A stretch of DNA of 64,000 bases, from assembly GCA_035709005.1 (NCBI GenBank), contig DASTFB010000102.1, positions 1 through 64,000 on the forward strand. The letters are read 5' to 3'. The notes under the pieces were generated by a model. The model searched no databases and was not told the origin of the DNA. It saw nothing but the letters and a program-made list of their open reading frames with translations. The position numbers and the translations under genes were made by a program. This document shows, piece after piece, positions 7,902 through 17,410 of the stretch; position 1 is the stretch's first letter, and each line of letters starts with the position of its first letter. This DNA is from Candidatus Methylomirabilota bacterium. GTDB lineage: Bacteria > Methylomirabilota > Methylomirabilia > Rokubacteriales > CSP1-6.

Positions 7902-8378
7902 TCAGGTTCCTGTCGACCCGAAGCCGCCACTGCCGCGCCCGCTCGGCGGGAGTTCCTCGCTCTCGCCGAGCTGGGCACGCTCCACTCGCTGGATGACGAG
8001 CTGGGCGATGCGCGTGCCCCGTTCGAAGGTCACCGGCGCCGCATCGTGGTTCACCAGGAGCACCTGGATCTCGCCGCGGTAGCCGGCATCGATCAGCCCG
8101 GGCGCATTGAGCACGGTGACGCCGTGCCGGAGCGCCACCCCCGAGCGCGGCAGCACGTATCCCGCATAGCCGGCCGGGATGGCGACGGCGATCCCGGTGG
8201 GGACGAGGGCGCGGGCGCCGGGCGCCAGCGTGACTTGGGACGCCGCCAGCAGGTCCAGACCGGCGTCGTCGGGGTGGGCGTACGTGGGCAGCGGCAGGTC
8301 GGGATCGAGACGGCGGACCGGCACGCGGACCAGGTCAGAGCCTCCCTCGTTGGGATTTGGCGCGGCGGATAGTAGCAT
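7902..8378 (-). CDS. dut: Deoxyuridine 5'-triphosphate nucleotidohydrolase (dUTPase)
   Basis: This trimeric dUTPase hydrolyses dUTP to dUMP and pyrophosphate, keeping uracil out of DNA and feeding dTMP synthesis. All five motifs are visible: [37 protein letters not shown] and the C-terminal GSGGFGSTG. Homologues usually begin near [11 protein letters not shown], so translation may instead start at the GTG at 8324. The ATG at 8378 gives 158 residues and leaves only 8 nt to the divergent CoA-transferase start. Confidence 0.95.
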   Translation of the reverse strand: MLLSAAPNPNEGGSDLVRVPVRRLDPDLPLPTYAHPDDAGLDLLAASQVTLAPGARALVPTGIAVAIPAGYAGYVLPRSGVALRHGVTVLNAPGLIDAGYRGEIQVLLVNHDAAPVTFERGTRIAQLVIQRVERAQLGESEELPPSGRGSGGFGSTGT

Positions 8379-8386
8379 GGTCAGCC

Positions 8387-9589
8387 GTGTCCGACGCCCT
8401 GACCGGCATGACGGTCGTCGACCTCGCCACCTTCCTCGCCGCCCCGATGTGCGCGACATTGCTCGGGGAGTTCGGCGCCGAGGTCATCAAAGTCGAGCAG
8501 CCGGGCGGCGGCGACGACCTGCGCCGGCTGGGGCGGGCGGTCGCTCCCGATGCCTCTTCTTACTGGTGGTTCGTCGAGGCCCGCAACAAGAAGTCCATCA
8601 CCTGCAACCTGCGCTCGCCGGAAGGCCAGGCCCTGGTCAAGCGGCTGGCGGCCGGGGCGCACGTCATGGCCGAGAACTTCCGCCCGGGGACGCTCGAGCG
8701 CTGGAACATCGGCTGGGAGGCCCTGTCCGCCGTCAACCCGGCCCTGGTTCTGGTGCGGATCTCGGCCTTCGGACAGACGGGTCCCTATCGCCAGCGTCCA
8801 GGGTTCGGCCGCATCGCCGCCGCTGTCGGGGGCCTCGCCTATCTTTCCGGCTACCCCGACCGGCCTCCCGTCACGCCCGGCACGCCGACCGTGCCCGACT
8901 ATCTGGCCGGCGTCTTCGGGGCGCTCGGCGCGCTGATCGCGCTGCGCCACGCCGAGCGCACGGGACAGGGCCAGGTGGTAGATGTCGCGCTCTACGAGCC
9001 GATTCTCCGCGTGCTCGATGACGCGATCGCCGTGTACGGCCGTACGGGCCACGTGCGCGAGCGTATCGGCTCCGGGACCGAGAGCGCCGTCCCCCACAAC
9101 CACTATCGGACCGGCGATGGGCGATGGATCGCCATCGCCTGCACGAACGACCGGATGTTTCTCCGCCTGCTGACGGCTATGGGGCGGGCGGATCTCGGTG
9201 CCGATCCGCGGGTTGCGACGATGCCCGCCCGCCTCGCGCACCGGGCGTTCGTGGACGAGCTGGTGTCCGTCTGGGTGGCCGAGCGGGACGCGGCCCGCAC
9301 GCTCGAGATCCTGGCGGCGGCCGAGGTGCCGTCGTCGCCGGTGATGAGCGTCGCCGACCTCTTCACGGATCCCCAGGTGCAGGCGCGCCACAACATCGTG
9401 TCCATCGCGGCGGGCGCGCTGGGAGCGCTGGCCATGCCGGGTGTGGTGCCGCGCCTCACCGCGACGCCGGGCCAGATCCGCTCGGCGGGGCCCGCGACGC
9501 CGGGCGAGCACAACGAGGAGATCTACTGCGGCCGGCTCGGCCTCGCCAGGGCGGAGCTCGGGCGATTGCAGGAGCGCGGGATCGTCTGA
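8387..9589 (+). CDS. CaiB/BaiF-family CoA transferase (class III)
   Basis: This 400-residue CoA transferase moves CoA between carboxylic acids through an aspartyl-CoA thioester. The N-terminus ([22 protein letters not shown]) and the EVIKVEQP stretch are classic. The expected catalytic aspartate is D171 in [10 protein letters not shown]. The GTG at 8387 is preferred; an upstream ATG at 8357 would overlap dut. The substrate is unknown, since no acyl-CoA enzyme lies adjacent. It is divergent from dut. Confidence 0.92.
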   Translation: MSDALTGMTVVDLATFLAAPMCATLLGEFGAEVIKVEQPGGGDDLRRLGRAVAPDASSYWWFVEARNKKSITCNLRSPEGQALVKRLAAGAHVMAENFRPGTLERWNIGWEALSAVNPALVLVRISAFGQTGPYRQRPGFGRIAAAVGGLAYLSGYPDRPPVTPGTPTVPDYLAGVFGALGALIALRHAERTGQGQVVDVALYEPILRVLDDAIAVYGRTGHVRERIGSGTESAVPHNHYRTGDGRWIAIACTNDRMFLRLLTAMGRADLGADPRVATMPARLAHRAFVDELVSVWVAERDAARTLEILAAAEVPSSPVMSVADLFTDPQVQARHNIVSIAAGALGALAMPGVVPRLTATPGQIRSAGPATPGEHNEEIYCGRLGLARAELGRLQERGIV

Positions 9590-9597
9590 CCGGGATG

Positions 9598-11571
9598 TCA
9601 GTGGGCGCTGCGGCTCGAGCGCTCGACCCGCCCGGCGTCGGTGGCGACCACCATCTCGCTGAGCTGGCGCAGGATCTCCTTGGTGAGCAGCGGGCGGTTG
9701 TGGATCAGCCAGTCCAGACGCTCGGCCTTGATGACCAGCAGGTCGACGTCGGTCTGGGCCACCGCTCCTGCCGAGCGCGTGCCGGACTCGCGGAAGAGCG
9801 CCATCTGCCCGAAGAGCTCGCCCTCGCCCAGCGTCGTCAGCACCCGCTCGGTGCCGTCGAATTGCCGGCGGATCTCCACGGTGCCGGCGTGGACGACGTA
9901 CGCCTCGCCGTGCGGATCGTCGCCCTCCCGGAAAATCGTCTCGCCGGCCTTGACCTTGCGACGCTCGACGTCGCCGAGGGTGAGGTTCTTGTAGATCTCC
10001 AGGCCGATGGAGGGCAGCGACGATTTCGCCTCCACGGGCAGCCGGGCGTTCGTCCAGCCGCCCAGGCCGCCCTTGAGGACGCGGGCGTTGACGTAGCCGC
10101 GCTGGCGCAGGAGCCTCGCCACGCGGGCGCTCGTCTGCTCCTCGCGGCTCGTGCAGTAGGCCACGATGAGCTGCCGGGGGTCGGCGTCGAGCTTGATCCG
10201 CCCGCTCTCGGCCTCCTCGGGCTCGAGCCGCACGGCCCCGGGCAGCTTCAGCGGGCTCGTCTCGTAATCCGTCTTCGTCCGGGCGTCGAGCAACAGCGGA
10301 TTCACCCCGTTCTCCATGAACCCGATCACCTGAGCGGGCAGCACGCGGTAGCGGTTGCGCCACCACCGTCGTCCGGCCATGCCCCCAAAGGCGCCGACGC
10401 TGAGCAGCGTCACGCCGATCGTCGCCCACGCCCAGGGAAAGCCGCGGGGCGGAGGGTTCTTCACCTTGAAATCTGCCTCGGCCAGGACCTTCTTGACGTC
10501 GGTCAGATTGGGTAGCAGGCGGTTGGCCTCCTCGAAGCGGGCCAGCGCCGTGCCGTAGCGTCCGGCGAACAGCGCTTCGAGCCCGGCCACCCACAGCGGG
10601 CTGAAGCGGCTCTCGCCCGGCTGCACACTGGTGCCGTCGAGAAACTTGAGCACGTCGCCGGCCGGGATGAGGAAGTTGAAGCCCTGCACGATGGCTCCAC
10701 CCCCCGGCGAGAGGGAGACGGCCGTGATCACGCCGACCAGGGAGGCGTCGCTGCCGATGGCCGGTCCGCCGCTGTTGCCGTGGCTGGCCGGGGCATCGGT
10801 CTGGATGAAGTCCTGGCCGATGGCGTCCTTGGGGAAGCCGGACACGGCGCCGTTGGTGACCGAGGCCTCCGGCATCATGCTCTGGCTCAGCAGCTCGTGG
10901 GACAGCACCACGGCGGGGAAGCCGAGGATGTGGACCGGATCGCCGATCTTGGCGTCCCGGGTGGAGATGGGAAGCGCCGGGTAGGGCCCCGCGGGCACGC
11001 GCAGCAGGGCCAGGTCCCGCCCGGAATCGGGCACCGGGCGATTGCTCGCGTCGAGCAGCACCGGCGGGCTGAACTTCCTCACCTCGGCCGGCAGGCGCGT
11101 GCCGTTCGAGAGCAGGACCGTCAGCGAGGGCCGCGCCGTGAACTCCATCCGGGGCATCGCGCGGTCGGTGGCGGCGCGGCGGATCCGGTCCTCGAGCTCC
11201 GGGCTCTGGCCGCGCATGAGCCGCCGGGCCTTCAAGGCGGGGTCGACGCAGGCCTCCTCGATCGCCTTCTTTTTCAGCTCGTGGGACACCCAGGGGGGCA
11301 GGCGATGGACCGGATCGACGACGTGGGCGTTGGTGATCAGCCAGCCGCGGCCGTCCACGAACCAGCCGGTACCGGTCTCGATGAACGGCGCCGGCTTGAC
11401 GATGACCGGCCCCTGCCCGCAATCGAGCGAGACCTCCGCGTCGACTCGAGCGGTGATGAGCGTGACGGCTGGCTTGGCGCGGAGGATTGCCTCCTGCACG
11501 GTCAGGGCGTGGCCCGCACCAGGCAACGCGAGTCCGGCGATGATGACGAGCGTGCCGAGCCAGCGTGACAT
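9598..11571 (-). CDS. Secreted trypsin-like protease fused to TM, rhodanese and cyclic-nucleotide-binding domains
   Basis: The 657-residue protein has a signal peptide (1-22) and an HtrA-like serine protease domain (~25-310) with triad H83 (NAHVVD), D187 (GRDLALL) and S267 (GNSGGP). A short helical region (~325-365) precedes one membrane helix (~380-398). A rhodanese domain follows (~424-512) with candidate Cys473 in AYCTSREEQ, then a CNB domain (~525-640). In the phosphate-binding cassette the usual FGE glutamate is Gln (FGQMAL, Q589) while an Arg remains in GTRSAG, so ligand binding may be altered. Topology predicts protease outside and rhodanese/CNB inside, as if a cytosolic signal controls external proteolysis. 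The ATG at 11571 is chosen because the signal peptide starts there. Convergent with the CoA-transferase gene. Confidence 0.9.
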   Translation of the reverse strand: MSRWLGTLVIIAGLALPGAGHALTVQEAILRAKPAVTLITARVDAEVSLDCGQGPVIVKPAPFIETGTGWFVDGRGWLITNAHVVDPVHRLPPWVSHELKKKAIEEACVDPALKARRLMRGQSPELEDRIRRAATDRAMPRMEFTARPSLTVLLSNGTRLPAEVRKFSPPVLLDASNRPVPDSGRDLALLRVPAGPYPALPISTRDAKIGDPVHILGFPAVVLSHELLSQSMMPEASVTNGAVSGFPKDAIGQDFIQTDAPASHGNSGGPAIGSDASLVGVITAVSLSPGGGAIVQGFNFLIPAGDVLKFLDGTSVQPGESRFSPLWVAGLEALFAGRYGTALARFEEANRLLPNLTDVKKVLAEADFKVKNPPPRGFPWAWATIGVTLLSVGAFGGMAGRRWWRNRYRVLPAQVIGFMENGVNPLLLDARTKTDYETSPLKLPGAVRLEPEEAESGRIKLDADPRQLIVAYCTSREEQTSARVARLLRQRGYVNARVLKGGLGGWTNARLPVEAKSSLPSIGLEIYKNLTLGDVERRKVKAGETIFREGDDPHGEAYVVHAGTVEIRRQFDGTERVLTTLGEGELFGQMALFRESGTRSAGAVAQTDVDLLVIKAERLDWLIHNRPLLTKEILRQLSEMVVATDAGRVERSSRSAH

Positions 11572-11670
11572 CGTCCGCACCCTACCATGGAGCCCGAATG
11601 CTCTGCACAGCCCGGGCCGAGACTCGCGGGGGGTGACGTGTCCTGTCACGTCGCTGACGGTTTTGGCAAG

Positions 11671-11682
11671 CCCCCGCGGGGG
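11671..11682. terminator. Perfect GC palindrome between the protease and pseudopilin genes
   Basis: CCCCCGCGGGGG is flanked by AAG on the left and TTT on the right, a terminator-like element lying between two divergently transcribed genes. The rest of the 11572-11801 spacer also holds a GGTGT...ACTACC hairpin. No c-di-GMP riboswitch core was recognised. Confidence 0.35.
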
Positions 11683-11801
11683 TTTGGTGTAGCCCCAGGC
11701 TTCACTACCGAGATTCTAACAGCTTGATTTCGCTGAGGTGATTCAAGTTTTACCGGTCTGGCATCGCCGGTGCACCACCAGCGTCCTGGAGGCGCTGAGC
11801 C

Positions 11802-12209
11802 ATGATGGGGCTGTGGAGTCGGATCCTGAGCCGGATGCGGGACCGCCGCGGCTTCACGCTCGTGGAGCTGATCATGGCCGTGGCGATCATCGCCATCCTC
11901 GCCTCGATCGCCATCCACCTTTATGTGAACCTGGCCGCCAAGACCCGGCTGACGAAGGCCCAGAGCGAGGTCCGGACCATCGCGACGGCCGTGTCGGTGT
12001 TCGAGGGTCACATGGGGGCGCTGCCGCCGAACCTGGGCGCGCTCACGGCGCCCGCCACCAATGCAGCCGGCATGACGGCCGGACCTTTCCTGGCCCAGGT
12101 GCCCACGCCGCCCGGCGGGATGTGGACCCCTTACGTCTATCTCCCGAACCCCGACGGGACGTTCGCGGTCACGGTCTCGGGAGAGGGCAACACCATCAGC
12201 TTCCCCTAG
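11802..12209 (+). CDS. Type II secretion/type IV pilus pseudopilin-like protein
   Basis: This 135-residue prepilin has a positively charged leader ending at G17, cleavage site G|FTLVE (F18, E22), and a hydrophobic helix (~20-42). The rest resembles GspG-like major pseudopilins, with LYVNLAAKTRLTKAQSEV and a short beta-rich end. No other secretion or pilus genes are adjacent, so it is an orphan needing a prepilin peptidase and assembly machinery encoded elsewhere. Its stop overlaps the stop of the convergent M1 peptidase gene. Confidence 0.88.
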   Translation: MMGLWSRILSRMRDRRGFTLVELIMAVAIIAILASIAIHLYVNLAAKTRLTKAQSEVRTIATAVSVFEGHMGALPPNLGALTAPATNAAGMTAGPFLAQVPTPPGGMWTPYVYLPNPDGTFAVTVSGEGNTISFP

Positions 12210-14770
12210 AAGCGCGCGAGGTAGCGCGCCAGCGGAGGCGCTTCCCGCTCTCCCAGCCGGACGGCGACCCGCAGCTGCTCGAGGTATTGCTCGAGCGTCC
12301 GGCCTCCCAGGTGGATCTTGCGCTCGGTGAAGAAGGCATGCACGTCCCGTTCGAGCTCGGCCGCGGCCAGGCCGATCACGCCCTCGCACATCCGACGCAG
12401 TCCGTGCTTGGGGAAGATCCGGTCCATCTGCTCCCAGCGGTCCTTGACGAACTGCCAGGCGCGCTCGCGCGCGTGCACGCTCATGAGCGCGGCTCGCAGC
12501 ACGAACGGGCCGTCCTGGGTGCGGACCTCTCCGTTGACCGTCCGCTCGAGTGTCTGGGCGACGAGCTCGGGCGGCCGGAAGCCGATGAGCGCGTAGAGGT
12601 AGCGTTGCTCTTCCTGGGGCGTGGCGGCGGTGCGGAAGCGCTGCAGGAACTGGGCGTAGCGACTGGCGTCGCCGGCGTGGGCCAGGATGGCGATGAGGGC
12701 CGGCACCACGCTGGCATCCACGGTGGTGGGGTCCCGCAGCCACTCGGCGTACAACTCGGCGGCGCGCGCCTGGGTGACGGGATCGTTGCCCAGCGTGCCC
12801 ATCGCCCGCAGCACGTCGGCGCGGAGCTGTCGCGTCAGGTCGTCTTCTCCCTCGCGGGGGGCCCAGCCCAGGTCGGACACGATGGGGGCGAGCAGAGCTC
12901 GGGCGAAGGCTTCCAGCCGCGGGCGGTCGGTCGGGCCGAGGACGCGGTTGAGCGTCCCCAGCGAGGCCAGCAGGAGTGTCCACACGTTGCGGTCACGCTC
13001 GCCGTGGAAGCGGGTCGCCAGATCCAGGTACTCGGTGGCCGGCATGAGGCCGGCGGTGACGGCGGCCCAGGCGTCTGACACGAGGTTGAACCGCTCGATC
13101 GGCGCCAGGGTGTCGAGCCGCTGCACCAGCGCGTCCAGGAGATCGCCGGCGTAGCGGACCCGATAGAAGCCGTGCCCGCCGGCGTTCACAAGCGCCCACT
13201 GGAACCCCCGGGGCAGGGCGATTCGGGTCTCGGCATCCGTCAGCAGCAGCCGTTCGGTGGCCGTGCCGCCCGATGCTCCGAGCTGGAGCTGCACCGGAAT
13301 CTGCCAGCGCTGGTCCCGGCCGTCCGCCGCCGTGGTGAAGGGCGGAGGCTCCGGCAGCGAGGTGAAGCGTTGCTGGGAGAGCACGAGGTGGGTGCCCTCC
13401 CGGCGGGCGCTCACCAGCGGGAAGCCCGGCTTGAAGACCCAGGCGTCCATGACGGCGGCGATGTCCGCTCCCGAGACGCGGCCCAGCGCGGCCCACAGGT
13501 CCCCGGTGTCCGCGTTGGCGTAGCTGTGGGCGCGCAGGTAATCACGGACGCCCGCCCGAAAGACGTCGGCCCCGAGGTACTGCTCCAGCATGCGCAGGAC
13601 GGAGGCGCCCTTCTCGTACGTGAGCACGTCGAACATCGCGTCGGCATCCCGGGCCGCCCGCACCGCGTACTCGATGGGGCGCGTCGACCAGAGGCCGTCC
13701 ACGGTGAACGCGGCCGTCCGAGAGACCCCGAAGGTGTTCCAGCGCTTCCACTCGGGCTTCCAGGCGTCCACGGCCAGCATCTCCATGAACGTGGCGAAGG
13801 CCTCGTTGAGCCAGATGCCGTTCCACCAGGACATGGTGACCAGGTCGCCGAACCACATGTGGGCATTCTCGTGGGCGACGACGTCGGCGATGCGCTCGAG
13901 CTCGCTGTGCGTGGCCTGGCGCTCGTCGACCAGGAGGGCCGTCTCCCGGAAGGTGATCGCGCCGAGGTTCTCCATCGCCCCGGCGGCAAAGTCCGGGATG
14001 GCCAGCAGGTCCAGCTTGTCGCCCGGATAGGGCAGCGCGTAGTACCGCTCGAAGAACGCCAGCGACGCCGCTGCCACCTGGAGCCCGAAGCCGGCCAGCC
14101 GGCGCTTGCCGGGCACGCACCAGACGCGGACCGGCGCCTGACCGACCGGCACCGGGTCGGTGGCCTCCAGCTCGCCGACCACGAACGCGACCAGATAGGT
14201 GGACATCCGGATCGTGTCGGCGAAGGTGACGACCTTCTTGCCGCCTGCGATCCGCTCCCCCGTGATGCGGGTGTTGCTGACCGCGGTGAGCGCGGGATCG
14301 ATCACGAGGGTGGAAGCGAACACGGCCTTGAAGCTCGGCTCGTCCCAGCACGGAAAGGCCCGCCGGGCGTCGGTGGCTTCGAACTGGGTGGCGGCCAGTG
14401 TCCGGGTCGCTCCGCTGGCGTCCTTATAGGTGCTGCGATAGAAGCCGCGGAGCTTGTCGTTGAGCGTTCCCTGGAAGGCCAGACGGAGCTGCCAGGTGCC
14501 CGGGCCCAGCGGCTGCTCGAAGGCGAGGCGGCACCGCTCGAGGTCCTCCTCCAGGCTCACCGCAGCGCGGTACGTCGCGCCGGCCCCGCCGGTGACGACC
14601 GCCTCGGTGATCTTCAGCTCGGCGGCGTTCAGCACGATCTCCGCGGTCGCTTCGGTCACCTCGAGGGTGACGACCTCCGAGGCGGCGAAGCTGGCCGTGG
14701 TGAGATCGGGCTCGAGGCGCAGCTCGTAACGCGTGGGGGCGACGTGGCGAGGTAGCCGGTACGGATCCAC
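12206..14770 (-). CDS. M1-family zinc aminopeptidase
   Basis: This 854-residue metallo-aminopeptidase removes N-terminal residues from peptides. It has the exopeptidase GAMEN motif (264-268) and the zinc site HENAH (H300, H304) with E323 in NEAFAT. The C-terminal ERAP1-like helical region occupies the last ~330 residues. GTG at 14770 is chosen because GGAGG lies 8 nt upstream, while the longer in-frame start at 14809 has no such support. No signal peptide is seen, so it is probably cytosolic. Convergent with the pseudopilin gene. Confidence 0.94.
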   Translation of the reverse strand: MDPYRLPRHVAPTRYELRLEPDLTTASFAASEVVTLEVTEATAEIVLNAAELKITEAVVTGGAGATYRAAVSLEEDLERCRLAFEQPLGPGTWQLRLAFQGTLNDKLRGFYRSTYKDASGATRTLAATQFEATDARRAFPCWDEPSFKAVFASTLVIDPALTAVSNTRITGERIAGGKKVVTFADTIRMSTYLVAFVVGELEATDPVPVGQAPVRVWCVPGKRRLAGFGLQVAAASLAFFERYYALPYPGDKLDLLAIPDFAAGAMENLGAITFRETALLVDERQATHSELERIADVVAHENAHMWFGDLVTMSWWNGIWLNEAFATFMEMLAVDAWKPEWKRWNTFGVSRTAAFTVDGLWSTRPIEYAVRAARDADAMFDVLTYEKGASVLRMLEQYLGADVFRAGVRDYLRAHSYANADTGDLWAALGRVSGADIAAVMDAWVFKPGFPLVSARREGTHLVLSQQRFTSLPEPPPFTTAADGRDQRWQIPVQLQLGASGGTATERLLLTDAETRIALPRGFQWALVNAGGHGFYRVRYAGDLLDALVQRLDTLAPIERFNLVSDAWAAVTAGLMPATEYLDLATRFHGERDRNVWTLLLASLGTLNRVLGPTDRPRLEAFARALLAPIVSDLGWAPREGEDDLTRQLRADVLRAMGTLGNDPVTQARAAELYAEWLRDPTTVDASVVPALIAILAHAGDASRYAQFLQRFRTAATPQEEQRYLYALIGFRPPELVAQTLERTVNGEVRTQDGPFVLRAALMSVHARERAWQFVKDRWEQMDRIFPKHGLRRMCEGVIGLAAAELERDVHAFFTERKIHLGGRTLEQYLEQLRVAVRLGEREAPPLARYLARF

Positions 14771-14852
14771 CGTGTTGACCTCCCGGGTGAGCGATGACCG
14801 CGCTCCCACTCTACTCCAGGAGTGGACGCGTGTGCGGCCGCCGTCGTCCGTT

Positions 14853-15716
14853 TCATGTTGATTCGTCCCCGACCGAGCGTGCTGCAGCCGCGGTGCGATC
14901 CAAAGCGGCTGCTCCCAGCACGCCGGCGAGCAGACCCGCCAGCAGGTCCCACCCGGAGGAATGGCCGATCCGGGTGAGCCGGCCGGCGGCTACGATGGCG
15001 CTCGAGGTGGATCCGGCCGCCAGGGCGCCCGCGAGGTCGTGGAGCGGTTCGTAGCCTTCGCCCGCGAGCAGATCCGCCAGCAGCACGGCGCTGATGGGAT
15101 GGGTGCGGGCGCGGGCGACGGCCCGGAGCCGCGCGGCCGCGCCGGCCCAGTCCTTCGCGGTCCGATCGTTGCTTCCGAGCAGCGCGCGCGCGAAGAAGGC
15201 GCCCCCGACGAAGTCGTCGCCGGCGGGGGTCAGGCCCGGCCCCAGCCCGATCAGGCCCTCGGCAGCGAGGGCAGCCGCGGCCGGGTCGTCCTCGGCGCAC
15301 GCGCGAGCCAGAGCCGTGGCCGCCTCCCTCGCGCCGTCGAGGGGAAAGGCCGGGACCCGGCCCAGCAGCAGCACGCCGAGGCCCGCGGCCTGGCCAAGCC
15401 TCGGCAGGACGCTGCGCAGCGCGCGGCAGGCATCCGCCAGCCGGGCGCGGTCGGCGCGATCCACCGGCGACGGCCGCCAGACGGAGGCCTGCGAAGCGTC
15501 CAGGCTCACGCCCTCGAGCTGATCGGGCAGGCGGGGCACCAGGACGGCACGGGGGTGCAGGCTCGCACCCGCCCGGCCGAGCCAGATGAGCTCACCGCCC
15601 GCCGCGAGGTAGGCGGATGCCGAGAAGGCTCCGATCGGGTGTATCGCGTCGGCACGCGCGAGGGCGACCTGCGCCCGCCAGCCTATGCAGAGGACGGTCA
15701 GCGGGGACGGAGCCAC
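14853..15716 (-). CDS. DUF2877 (AllH-like) protein
   Basis: The 287-residue product carries the DUF2877 signature GLGPGLTPAGDDFVGG at about residue 190 and a Gly/Ala-rich C-terminus. Members (AllH and FdrA-associated proteins) occur with carbamoyltransferase genes of purine or allantoin catabolism, but no such genes lie next to this one. GTG at 15716 is the last plausible start before the divergent cytochrome gene. The biochemical role is not established from sequence. Confidence 0.75.
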   Translation of the reverse strand: MAPSPLTVLCIGWRAQVALARADAIHPIGAFSASAYLAAGGELIWLGRAGASLHPRAVLVPRLPDQLEGVSLDASQASVWRPSPVDRADRARLADACRALRSVLPRLGQAAGLGVLLLGRVPAFPLDGAREAATALARACAEDDPAAAALAAEGLIGLGPGLTPAGDDFVGGAFFARALLGSNDRTAKDWAGAAARLRAVARARTHPISAVLLADLLAGEGYEPLHDLAGALAAGSTSSAIVAAGRLTRIGHSSGWDLLAGLLAGVLGAAALDRTAAAARSVGDEST

Positions 15717-15759
15717 GGGGCGGAGGCTACCACGTGGCCTGTCCTGATAAGGTGAGGCG

Positions 15760-16965
15760 GTGCGCCTCACTCGGCTCGCGGCACTGGCTCTCTCGCTGAG
15801 TCTCGTCGCCGCCGCGCCCGGCGAGCGGACCGCCGTCGAGGAGTTCGTGCAGCGCCACTGGAAGACCCCGCTGGCCGAGCAGGGGCCCGCGCCGGCAAGG
15901 TTCTCCCCGCTCGAGGCCTCGCTGCACCCCGAACAGTGCGGCGCCTGCCATCCCGCGCAATACGCGGACTGGCGCACGAGCTGGCACGCCGCCGCGATGG
16001 GACCGGGAGTGCTGGGGCAGGTGCGCGAGATGCTGGCGAGCTCGCCGGCCCAGGCGCTGTCCTGCCTGGGCTGCCACGCCCCGCTCGCGGAGCAGGCGCC
16101 CGTCGTTCGGGCGGCCGAGGAGTTTCGTATCAATCCCGTGTTCGAGGCCGATCTCCTCGGCAAGGGATTGACGTGCGCGGGCTGCCACGTGCGCGCGCAC
16201 CAGCGCTTCGGACCGCCGCGGCGCGATGGCACGCTGGAGAGCCCCGGACCGCGGGAGCGTCTGCCCCACGGCGGCGCCACCCGGACGGCGGCGTTCCTGG
16301 CGGCCGAGTTCTGCCGGGGCTGCCACCAGTTCGACTCCCGGGGCCTGGCTCTCAACGGCAAGCTTCTGGAGAACACCTACGAAGAGTGGAAGGCCAGCCG
16401 ATTCGCGCGCGCGGGCGTGCAGTGCCAGGACTGCCACATGCCCGACCGCCGCCATCTCTGGCGCGGCATCCACGATCCCGACATGGTTCGGGCAGGGTTG
16501 ACGATCACCGCCGAGGCCGGTGCGGCCCGCTACCGCGTCGGCGACACGGCGATCGTCACCCTCCGCATCGCCAGCACGGCCGTCGGCCATGCCTTCCCGA
16601 CGTACGTGACGCCGCGCGTGGTCGCCGCCATCGAGGTGGTCGATGCCGCGGGCCGGGCCGTCGAGGGCAGCCGGGTCGAGACGGTGATCGGTCGTGAGGT
16701 CTCGCTGGATCTCTCGCGCGAGCTATCCGACACGCGCCTGAGCCCCGGGCAGAGCGCGAGCCTGGTCTATCGAGGACGGGTCGAGCGACCGGGCCTTCGC
16801 GCGCGGGCCAGCGTGACGGTGTACCCGGATGCCTTCTACACCCGCTTCTTCGAGGCCTTGCTGGCCCAGGGGGCCGGGCAGGGCGCCCCGGAAATCCGGC
16901 AGGCCCTGGAACAGACGCGCCGCTCGTCCTTCAGGCTGTTCGACACGGAGCTACCGCTGAGCTGA
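15760..16965 (+). CDS. Secreted pentaheme c-type cytochrome
   Basis: The 401-residue protein has a signal peptide (1-~19) and five CxxCH heme sites at residues 60-64, 102-106, 139-143, 185-189 and 222-226. A heme-free C-terminal half (~235-380) looks beta-rich. The spacing resembles cytochrome c554-type multiheme proteins. It is likely periplasmic and involved in electron transfer; no partner oxidoreductase is adjacent. The start is the GTG at 15760, 43 nt from the divergent DUF2877 start. Confidence 0.88.
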   Translation: MRLTRLAALALSLSLVAAAPGERTAVEEFVQRHWKTPLAEQGPAPARFSPLEASLHPEQCGACHPAQYADWRTSWHAAAMGPGVLGQVREMLASSPAQALSCLGCHAPLAEQAPVVRAAEEFRINPVFEADLLGKGLTCAGCHVRAHQRFGPPRRDGTLESPGPRERLPHGGATRTAAFLAAEFCRGCHQFDSRGLALNGKLLENTYEEWKASRFARAGVQCQDCHMPDRRHLWRGIHDPDMVRAGLTITAEAGAARYRVGDTAIVTLRIASTAVGHAFPTYVTPRVVAAIEVVDAAGRAVEGSRVETVIGREVSLDLSRELSDTRLSPGQSASLVYRGRVERPGLRARASVTVYPDAFYTRFFEALLAQGAGQGAPEIRQALEQTRRSSFRLFDTELPLS

Positions 16966-16967
16966 CC

Positions 16968-17333
16968 TCAATCGGGCAGGCGCTCGCCCGGCCACGCCCA
17001 GAACAGAAGGTCCACCTCCGGCTCGGTGAACCTGAGCCCGTGCCGGAACGGGGCGCTGGGAAGGGGCGCGAGCTGGGAGACCCATACGACGGTGGCGGAC
17101 TTTTTTATCTCGCGACGAGCGGGCGCCTCGTCGCTCGTCGGCAGGAAGGCCAGCTCGATGGCAGAGCCGGGGCGCAGCGACTCGGGCAGGACGACCGATG
17201 CGCCTTCCATGCTGACGTCGCCGGCGACGCCCGCGGAGTAGCCCCACGCCGGTTGCTCGGACTCCTGAGAGTACTTGACCAGGACCGGCGCATTGCACGA
17301 CAGCCGGAACGTCCGGCGCTCGCGTAACGACAT
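16968..17333 (-). CDS. PilZ-domain protein
   Basis: This 121-residue protein fits the PilZ fold: RERRTFRLSCNAPV (with the basic RxxxR element) near the N-terminus, then DVSMEGASVVLPE matching the D/N-x-S-x-x-G motif, and a conserved GLRFTEPE. PilZ domains usually bind c-di-GMP. The ATG at 17333 has a GAGGAGG site 4 nt upstream; the reading from 17405 adds unrelated residues. It converges with the cytochrome gene, the stops 2 nt apart. Confidence 0.85.
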   Translation of the reverse strand: MSLRERRTFRLSCNAPVLVKYSQESEQPAWGYSAGVAGDVSMEGASVVLPESLRPGSAIELAFLPTSDEAPARREIKKSATVVWVSQLAPLPSAPFRHGLRFTEPEVDLLFWAWPGERLPD

Positions 17334-17410
17334 CCCGCCTCCTCGAAGGGTCTCCAACCCTAACAGGCGACGCCCGGGCCTGCCAAGGGGAACGCGCTGA
17401 TGCAATTTGC

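Noticed and set aside
8357-8386. Upstream ATG for the CoA transferase at 8357
   Set aside because: It would overlap the dUTPase start region and adds residues (ARRIVAWSA) outside the family; GTG 8387 fits better.
11572-11801. Possible c-di-GMP riboswitch upstream of the pseudopilin gene
   Set aside because: The spacer has hairpins and GGCAAG, but not the conserved ACGCAAAGCC core or the paired GGC/GCC arrangement of GEMM-I.
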